Assembly: GCA_017958365.1 (NCBI GenBank)
Contig: JAGDCV010000047.1
Location: forward strand, 1 to 64,000
Source: Clostridiales bacterium
GTDB lineage: Bacteria; Bacillota; Clostridia; Saccharofermentanales; Saccharofermentanaceae
Direction: 5' to 3'
Length of the DNA stretch: 64,000 nucleotides
In this document: piece by piece, positions 58,340-64,000 of the stretch
Position numbering within the stretch: position 1 is the first letter of the stretch
Layout of the letters: each line of letters starts with the position of its first letter
Position numbers and translations under genes: made by a program
Notes under the pieces: model-generated
The model's input: only the letters and a program-made list of their open reading frames with translations
Databases searched by the model: none
What the model was told of the DNA's origin: nothing

Positions 58340-59140
58340 GTGCCGTTATTTGAGACAACATATATCGGAGTCTTTACCATCGTTCTTGCATTCATGTTCG
58401 GAACGGTGCTTGCGAGTTTTATTACCTGTACTGCAGGACGAATCCTTGCAGGAATGGATTGGATCAATGAGCACTCCAAGTGCGATACCTGCGGCCACCA
58501 GCTGGGCGCACTCGATCTTTTCCCGATTTTCTCGTATCTTTTGCTCGGAGGAAAGTGCCGTTACTGCGGTGCCAAGGTTCCGATAAGATGCCTCATCTCC
58601 GAGGTCCTTCTCGGAGTAGTATTCGTGATAGTCGTTCTGCTTCACGGAACCATCGATGTCGTTATGGCAAGAAATCTTCTTCTTGCAATGCTCATGATGG
58701 GACTCTCTTTCTGTGAGATCGACGGTAAGGTAATACATGAAGGTTTCATAACGGCCATGCTCGTTATCTGGATCGGTGCTTTGCCTTTTGTTCCCGACCT
58801 TAAGCTTTACATATCGGATAAGATCATCGCATGCACTTTGATCTGCGGATTGTTCATGATCGTCTCATATCTTCGTAAGTCCAAGGGTAAGGAGGGATTT
58901 AAGCCCGGATTCATTAAGCTCATGGCAGTTTACCTTCTTTATACCGGTCTTTACGCTGGTGTTGCTTTCCTTGCCGTGGGATTCATCCTTCACTCCTTCG
59001 TGAAGCCTTTCAAGAAGACGATCGTTCCCGCATTGTCCGTAACATGTCTTGTCTTCATGTGCTGCATGACAGACAGGATGGACACTTCCGTTATTTACGG
59101 GTATATTACGGCTCTTGCCGACTACATAAAAGTATTTTAA
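58340..59140 (+). CDS. A24 prepilin peptidase-like protein, second catalytic aspartate missing
   Basis: 266 residues from GTG 58340 (GGAGG upstream). The N-terminal methyltransferase-like part has its zinc cysteines (Cys48, 51, 73 and 76), between two of the membrane helices. The first catalytic Asp is present (EIDGKVI, Asp128). The second should lie in a GxGD-x-K motif; the aligned place reads KPGFIKLMA, so Phe191 replaces the Asp. PilD-type enzymes cut prepilin leaders and need both residues. No pilin or secretion genes lie nearby. It may be an inactive relative or keep only methylation. Confidence 0.75.
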   Translation: MPLFETTYIGVFTIVLAFMFGTVLASFITCTAGRILAGMDWINEHSKCDTCGHQLGALDLFPIFSYLLLGGKCRYCGAKVPIRCLISEVLLGVVFVIVVLLHGTIDVVMARNLLLAMLMMGLSFCEIDGKVIHEGFITAMLVIWIGALPFVPDLKLYISDKIIACTLICGLFMIVSYLRKSKGKEGFKPGFIKLMAVYLLYTGLYAGVAFLAVGFILHSFVKPFKKTIVPALSVTCLVFMCCMTDRMDTSVIYGYITALADYIKVF

Positions 59141-59155
59141 TAAGAGGTATGTTTA

Positions 59156-60775
59156 ATGGCTTTAACTGATGTTGAGCAGATAAAAAGAAGAAGAACGTTC
59201 GCGATCATATCGCACCCTGACGCGGGTAAGACAACAATGACCGAGAAGCTCCTTTTGTACGGAGGAGCAATTCACCTTGCAGGTTCCGTTAAGGCCCGTA
59301 AGGCAGCGCGTCACGCTACTTCAGACTGGATGGAGATCGAGAAGCAAAGAGGTATCTCGGTAACGTCATCCGTAATGCAGTTCGAGTATGACGGTTACTG
59401 CATCAATATCCTTGATACTCCAGGTCACCAGGACTTCTCTGAGGACACCTACAGAACTCTTTGCGCTGCGGATGCTGCAGTCATGCTCCTTGACGGTGCG
59501 AAGGGTGTCGAGGCACAGACGATCAAACTGTTTGAAGTCTGCCGTAAAAGAGGCATCCCGATCTTTACGTTCATCAATAAGATGGACCGTGCCGCGAAGA
59601 ATCCGTTCGACCTTATCGATGAACTTGAGAAGGTCCTCGGCATAAGATCTACACCGGTAAACTGGCCCATTGGTACTGACGGTGACTTCGAAGGCGTTTA
59701 TGAGAGAGCCTCGGGTGAAGTCCTTCTTTATGACGCTGAAAACCGTGACCACGGTGCTTCCATGGTTACGACTTCATCATCGGGTATCGATGATCCGACA
59801 TTGAAGGATCACATGACATCCGCACACTATGAGCAGCTTCGCAATGACATCGAGCTTCTTGACATGGCAGGAGACGAGTTTGATCTCGAGCGTGTGCTTG
59901 CAGGTCAGCTGACTCCCGTATTCTTCGGATCGGCCATTACTAACTTCGGTGTGGAGACGTTCCTCAAGCACTTCCTTGAGATCGCGCCGATGCCGCAGCC
60001 TCATCACGTATCTGATGACCAGGGCGATGTTGATCCGACGGACTCCATGTTCTCCGGATTCGTATTCAAGATCCAGGCTAACATGGACCCCAACCACAGG
60101 GACCGCATGGCATTCCTTCGTATCTGCTCCGGTAAGTACGAGAAGAACATGACGGTTAATCACTTAAGACTCGGAAAGAAGATCACTCTTGCCCAGCCCC
60201 AGCAGTTCATGGCTCAGGACAGAAACATCGTTGAGGATGCATATGCAGGCGACATCATCGGTATCTTTGATCCCGGGCACTTCAGGATCGGCGACACACT
60301 TATCTCGACCAACAGAAAGTTCGAGTTTGACCCTATCCCAGTGTTCGCTCCGGAGAATTTCGCGAAGGTATTCCCGAAGGATTCCATGAAGAGAAAGCAG
60401 TTCCTGAAGGGAATAGAGCAGCTTTCCGAGGAAGGTGCGGTTCAGCTTTACAAGCAGCCTGACATCGGTACCGAGACTTTTGTCATGGGTGTCGTAGGTA
60501 TCCTCCAGCTCGACGTTCTCGAGTACAGGTTAAAGACCGAGTACGGCGTTGATATTGTCCGCCAGCCTCTTTCTTATAACCTCGCAAGATGGGTCAAGTC
60601 TGACGCTGAAGGTGCGTTCGACTACAAGGATATAATACTTACATCCACGTCCATGATCGTTCTCGACCGCGATGACGAGCCTGTAGTCTTGTTCGAATCC
60701 GAGTGGGCGATAGACTGGGTAATACAGCATAATGAGAATAAGAAACTTCGATTCGAGAATATCCATTCGAAGTAA
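59156..60775 (+). CDS. prfC: Peptide chain release factor 3
   Basis: 539 residues, typical. GTPase motifs: SHPDAGKTTMTEK (G1), RGISVTSSV (G2), DTPGHQDFSEDT (G3) and NKMDR (G4). The RF3 C-terminal domain follows. RF3 recycles RF1 and RF2 after termination. AGAGGT precedes the ATG. Confidence 0.97.
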   Translation: MALTDVEQIKRRRTFAIISHPDAGKTTMTEKLLLYGGAIHLAGSVKARKAARHATSDWMEIEKQRGISVTSSVMQFEYDGYCINILDTPGHQDFSEDTYRTLCAADAAVMLLDGAKGVEAQTIKLFEVCRKRGIPIFTFINKMDRAAKNPFDLIDELEKVLGIRSTPVNWPIGTDGDFEGVYERASGEVLLYDAENRDHGASMVTTSSSGIDDPTLKDHMTSAHYEQLRNDIELLDMAGDEFDLERVLAGQLTPVFFGSAITNFGVETFLKHFLEIAPMPQPHHVSDDQGDVDPTDSMFSGFVFKIQANMDPNHRDRMAFLRICSGKYEKNMTVNHLRLGKKITLAQPQQFMAQDRNIVEDAYAGDIIGIFDPGHFRIGDTLISTNRKFEFDPIPVFAPENFAKVFPKDSMKRKQFLKGIEQLSEEGAVQLYKQPDIGTETFVMGVVGILQLDVLEYRLKTEYGVDIVRQPLSYNLARWVKSDAEGAFDYKDIILTSTSMIVLDRDDEPVVLFESEWAIDWVIQHNENKKLRFENIHSK

Positions 60776-60811
60776 CTTCATTAACATAAGACAAACGGAG
60801 GAAATTTGAAT

Positions 60812-62383
60812 ATGCAGCGCGGAGGCGGAGTATTATTACACATTTCATCATTACCGGGACCCTTTGGAATCGGAGTACTGGGAGAGGAAGCCGTTGCTTT
60901 TGCAAAGCAGCTTAGAAGCCAGGGCATGAAGTACTGGCAGGTATTGCCTCTGTCTTACCCCGGCATGGGTGACTCTCCTTACCAGAGCTTCTCTGCATTT
61001 GCGGGAAACTGGCTCTTCATTGACCCCAGAAGGCTCATGAAGAGAGGACTCCTTGCAGCAGATGATGTCGTTAAGGCGGAGTATAACGAGAACAAGTGGA
61101 GAATAAACTACGACTTCCTTAGGATCGACCGCGAGGAGCTCCTTCGAAAAGCTTTCGCGCGTGCAGACAAGAAGCTTCTTACTGAAGTGGAGAAGTTCCT
61201 TAAGGAGAATAAGTGGGCTGATGATGTTGCCATGTATCAGGCTGCCAAGGATAAGTTCTACCAGAGGGCTTGGTGGCAGTGGGATGATCAGGACCTCATC
61301 GATTACAAGCCCGAGGCCATTGCCATGTTAAGAAAGGAAGAGAACTATCTTTTCCACGGATTTGTCCAGTATATCTTCATCGAAGAGTGGACTGATATCA
61401 GAAGGCAGATCAATGAGTGCGGCATACAGATCATAGGTGACATGCCGATGTATGTTTCCGGCGATTCTGCGGACGTCTGGGCAGGAAGAGAACTGTTCAA
61501 GATGGCTACGGAAGCGCAGAAGAAGGAAGTCCGTAAGGAGTGGATCAAGGAGAATCCCGACAAGGATGTTGACAGGGATTACGAGGATATCGTATTTGCC
61601 TGCGGTGCGGGCGTACCTCCGGATTATTTCTCCGAGGACGGACAGCTCTGGGGTAATCCCATCTACGACTGGAAGAAGCATAAGGCAACAGGCTATGCGT
61701 GGTGGATGGACAGGCTTGCCGAGAACTTCAAGCTCTATGATGTCTTGAGGATCGATCACTTCAGGGCGTTCTCATCTTATTGGGAAGTTCCTGCAGGTGC
61801 CAAGACTGCCAAGACAGGTAAGTGGGTAGACGGCCCGAAGATGGATTTCTTTAAGGTATTCGATAAGACATTCGGTGACAGATCAAGACTCATTGCCGAG
61901 GACTTAGGTGAGATCACTCCCGATCTCGGTGAGTTCCTTGATGAAGTACAGCTTCCTCGTATGAAGATAATGCAGTTCGCATTTAACCCGAATGACAACA
62001 GTTCATATCTTCCTCATAACTATGAGCCTAACTGTGTTGCCTATACGGGAACTCACGATAACAATACTTTGCTCGGATGGCTCTGGGAAGCTCCCGAGAA
62101 CGAGCGTGCAGAGTGTCTTAAGTATTGTAACTTCGAAGGCGATAACTGGGGTGACGGCGGCGTTATGTCAAAGTCCTGCCGTGCGATCATAAGAACTTTG
62201 TGGATGAGCCGTGCCAATACCGTTATCATCCCGATACAGGATATGTTAGGTTACGGCGGAGACACGAGAATGAACATCCCGGGTACCGCTAACGGAAACT
62301 GGGTGGTAAGATTCTCAAAGGAGGACTTTGAATCGATCGATAACGATTGGTACAGAGAACTCAACAGACTTTACAGAAGGTAA
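60812..62383 (+). CDS. malQ: 4-alpha-glucanotransferase
   Basis: About 523 residues. The start RGGGVLLHISSLPGPFGIG is the GH77 signature; DMPMYVSGDSADVW, RIDHFRAF (nucleophile Asp), AEDLGEITPD (acid Glu) and YTGTHDNNT (third Asp) complete the active site. It rearranges alpha-1,4-glucans in maltodextrin or glycogen use. TTG 60806 is in frame, but GGAGG at 60797-60801 favours ATG 60812. Confidence 0.96.
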   Translation: MQRGGGVLLHISSLPGPFGIGVLGEEAVAFAKQLRSQGMKYWQVLPLSYPGMGDSPYQSFSAFAGNWLFIDPRRLMKRGLLAADDVVKAEYNENKWRINYDFLRIDREELLRKAFARADKKLLTEVEKFLKENKWADDVAMYQAAKDKFYQRAWWQWDDQDLIDYKPEAIAMLRKEENYLFHGFVQYIFIEEWTDIRRQINECGIQIIGDMPMYVSGDSADVWAGRELFKMATEAQKKEVRKEWIKENPDKDVDRDYEDIVFACGAGVPPDYFSEDGQLWGNPIYDWKKHKATGYAWWMDRLAENFKLYDVLRIDHFRAFSSYWEVPAGAKTAKTGKWVDGPKMDFFKVFDKTFGDRSRLIAEDLGEITPDLGEFLDEVQLPRMKIMQFAFNPNDNSSYLPHNYEPNCVAYTGTHDNNTLLGWLWEAPENERAECLKYCNFEGDNWGDGGVMSKSCRAIIRTLWMSRANTVIIPIQDMLGYGGDTRMNIPGTANGNWVVRFSKEDFESIDNDWYRELNRLYRR

Positions 62384-62388
62384 TTAAA

Positions 62389-63939
62389 TTGGACGAGTAC
62401 ATACTGGCTGTAGATCAGGGAACGACTTCAACCAAGGCATTTGCACTTGGTAAGGACGGGACGCTCATAAAGTCCCATCCCGTGAACATCACGCAGCATT
62501 ATCCTGCGCCGGGCTTTGTCGAGCACGATGCAAAGGAGATATATGTATCCGTCCTTAAGACGATGGCTGATATCCTTATCTGGAATCCCATCATCAAGAT
62601 AGACGGCCTCGCGATAACAAATCAGCGTGAGACCACCATCGCTTTCAACAAAGACACGGGAGAGCCATACTGCAATGCGATAGTCTGGCAGTGCAGAAGA
62701 ACTGCCGATATCTGCAGAAGAGAAGAGTTTACTTCGGTTGAATCCGAGATTTCACATACGACAGGATTGAAACTCGATCCTTACTTCTCGGCCACGAAGA
62801 TGAGATGGATCCTGGAGAACGCTCCCGGAACCGAGAAGGCGGCACTTTCGGGTGAATTGAGATTCGGTACCGTGGACGGCTACCTCGTCTATATGCTGAC
62901 CGGAAAGAAGAATTTCTACAGCGATTACTCGAACTGCTCGAGAACGATGCTGTTCGATATCAATAAGCTCGAGTACTCTGACAGGCTCCTTCAGTTGTTT
63001 GACATACCGAGAACGGCTCTGGCTGAACCCAAACCTTCCTGTTTTGATTATGGACAGATCAACCTCGATCCTTCAGAATTGGCTGCGCTCGGCTTAAGCG
63101 ATGACGAGATCAACGCACTTAAGAAACTGAACGGCGTCCATATCAATGCGGTTGCAGGTGATCAGGCTGCGGCATTGTTCGGTCAGACATGCTTCGAGAA
63201 AGGAACGGCCAAGACCACTTACGGCACAGGCTGCTTTACTCTCATGAACATAGGCCAGGAGCCGCAGTTCTCAGATAACGGACTTCTTACGTCCGCCGCA
63301 TGGTCTTACAAGGGTGAGACGACTTATGCTCTCGAGGGAAGCGTTTTCCAGGGAGGATCGGTCATCACATGGCTTAAGGAAGGTCTTCAGATTATCGATG
63401 ATCCTTCTGAATGCGACAGCATATGCAGATCCATACCCGATAACGGCGGTGTCTATCTTGTTCCCGCATTCTCCGGAATGGGAGCTCCTTACTGGGACCC
63501 TGACCTTCGCGGCACGATCACAGGCCTTACGGGCGGAACGGGAAGAGCTCATGTCGTAAGGGCTTCCGTTGAATCCATCGCATATCAGGTAACTGAACTT
63601 GTTGACCTCATGATGAAGGATACGGGAATAACCTCCACCCACATGAAAGTCGACGGCGGGGTCTGCGCGTGTGAATTCCTCATGCAGCTTCAGGCTGATC
63701 TTCTCGGCATAACGATAACCCGTGCAAGATCGGATGAGATGACTGCGACCGGCGTGGGAATGATGGCTGGATTAACATCAGGTTTCTTCGAATCTTTTGA
63801 AGAGCTTTCAGCCCTTTACAGAGCAAACCGAGTTTATAATCCCGGCAGGTCTTCTAAGGAATCCAATGAACTTTTGAATGAATACAGGAAAGCGGTTAAG
63901 GCTTCAATCGTAGTATCCGGGAGGAAGACCGGAGAATGA
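62389..63939 (+). CDS. glpK: Glycerol kinase
   Basis: About 516 residues. The FGGY-kinase start ILAVDQGTTSTKAF, NQRETT, WQCRRT, the YGTGCF motif and the AGDQAAALFGQ motif are typical of GlpK, which makes glycerol 3-phosphate with ATP. The frame is open from 62347 inside malQ, but AGAAGG at 62375-62380 and the family N-terminus define a TTG start at 62389. It follows malQ by 5 bases, and its TGA overlaps the next ATG. Confidence 0.95.
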   Translation: MDEYILAVDQGTTSTKAFALGKDGTLIKSHPVNITQHYPAPGFVEHDAKEIYVSVLKTMADILIWNPIIKIDGLAITNQRETTIAFNKDTGEPYCNAIVWQCRRTADICRREEFTSVESEISHTTGLKLDPYFSATKMRWILENAPGTEKAALSGELRFGTVDGYLVYMLTGKKNFYSDYSNCSRTMLFDINKLEYSDRLLQLFDIPRTALAEPKPSCFDYGQINLDPSELAALGLSDDEINALKKLNGVHINAVAGDQAAALFGQTCFEKGTAKTTYGTGCFTLMNIGQEPQFSDNGLLTSAAWSYKGETTYALEGSVFQGGSVITWLKEGLQIIDDPSECDSICRSIPDNGGVYLVPAFSGMGAPYWDPDLRGTITGLTGGTGRAHVVRASVESIAYQVTELVDLMMKDTGITSTHMKVDGGVCACEFLMQLQADLLGITITRARSDEMTATGVGMMAGLTSGFFESFEELSALYRANRVYNPGRSSKESNELLNEYRKAVKASIVVSGRKTGE

Positions 63940-64000
63940 GTCAGCTTTACATAGTATTCTTCGAGATGGCAGTTGTACTTGCTATCGGTGTTGTTCTCGG
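63936..64000 (+). CDS. Start of a membrane protein gene, cut by the window edge
   Basis: ATG at 63936 overlaps the glpK stop (ATGA). The 21 readable codons, MSQLYIVFFEMAVVLAIGVVL, form one hydrophobic helix. GGAG at 63931-63934 is very close; GGGAGG at 63920-63924 is better placed. The family cannot be told. Confidence 0.6.
   Translation, partial: MSQLYIVFFEMAVVLAIGVVL

Noticed and set aside
62347-62388. Longer N-terminus for glycerol kinase
   Set aside because: The extra codons lie inside malQ; the family start matches TTG 62389, which has a ribosome binding site.

Overview
The window looks like a gene-dense stretch of chromosome from an anaerobic, fermentative member of the Bacillota, probably class Clostridia. 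Pointers are AddA/AddB in place of RecBCD, TmcAL (YlbM family), a GHKL/LytTR two-component system of the AgrC/AgrA type, DUF4214 and cadherin-like secreted proteins, an ECF S component, a Pta-AckA acetate pathway and strong GGAGG-type ribosome binding sites. I cannot name the genus. No gap between genes exceeds about 150 bases. There is no CRISPR array, prophage or rRNA. The only mobile DNA seen is the end of an insertion sequence at the left edge, a few bases past the 3' end of a tRNA-Ser gene.

Layout. 1-1401: IS end, tRNA-Ser(CGA) and two small membrane protein genes, one apparently frameshifted. 1496-7415: a secreted DUF4214 protein, then a tight same-strand run of FAD oxidoreductase, two family 2 glycosyltransferases, an aldo/keto reductase and a TIM-barrel sugar isomerase-like enzyme, which reads as one uncharacterised surface-glycan or glycolipid pathway. 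7412-11841: EamA exporter, DHH phosphoesterase, a polytopic membrane protein and a PlsC acyltransferase. 11965-13803: long-chain acyl-CoA synthetase, divergent from plsC across a palindromic site. 13880-21495: addB, addA and a small membrane protein. 21474-31081 (minus): M13 peptidase lipoprotein, FtsX-type ABC permease, ABC ATPase, LytTR regulator and GHKL kinase, followed by a zinc-ribbon acyltransferase, an SGNH hydrolase and tadA. 31233-36158: a Tic20-like membrane protein, rpsT, a DUF6020-like protein, TmcAL and an exported protein of unknown function. 36209-64000 is all on the plus strand: pta-ackA, an ECF S component, pcrA-dgt-yfbR, two exported cell-surface proteins with gtrA, folC, a TPR-like protein, thrC, carB, a GGDEF protein, an alanine symporter, a prepilin peptidase-like protein, prfC, malQ, glpK and the start of another gene.

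How the genes fit together. PcrA, AddAB, Dgt and YfbR serve DNA repair and dNTP pool control. Pta-AckA, MalQ, GlpK and AlsT serve glucan, glycerol and amino-acid fermentation. The M13/ABC/two-component block looks like an envelope peptide sensing and response module. Its promoter carries two 9-bp direct repeats with a 21-bp period, the architecture bound by LytTR regulators, so self-regulation is likely.

Most noteworthy: the M13/FtsX/GHKL-LytTR module and its operator; the oxidoreductase-glycosyltransferase cluster, which includes a glycosyltransferase with a broken DxD motif; an AddB with no Walker A motif; a prepilin peptidase-like protein lacking its second catalytic aspartate; a 77-residue tandem repeat in a secreted cohesin/cadherin-like protein; overlapping genes at all four convergent junctions; and three genes whose -10 box lies only 6-7 bases before the ATG, suggesting leaderless mRNAs.
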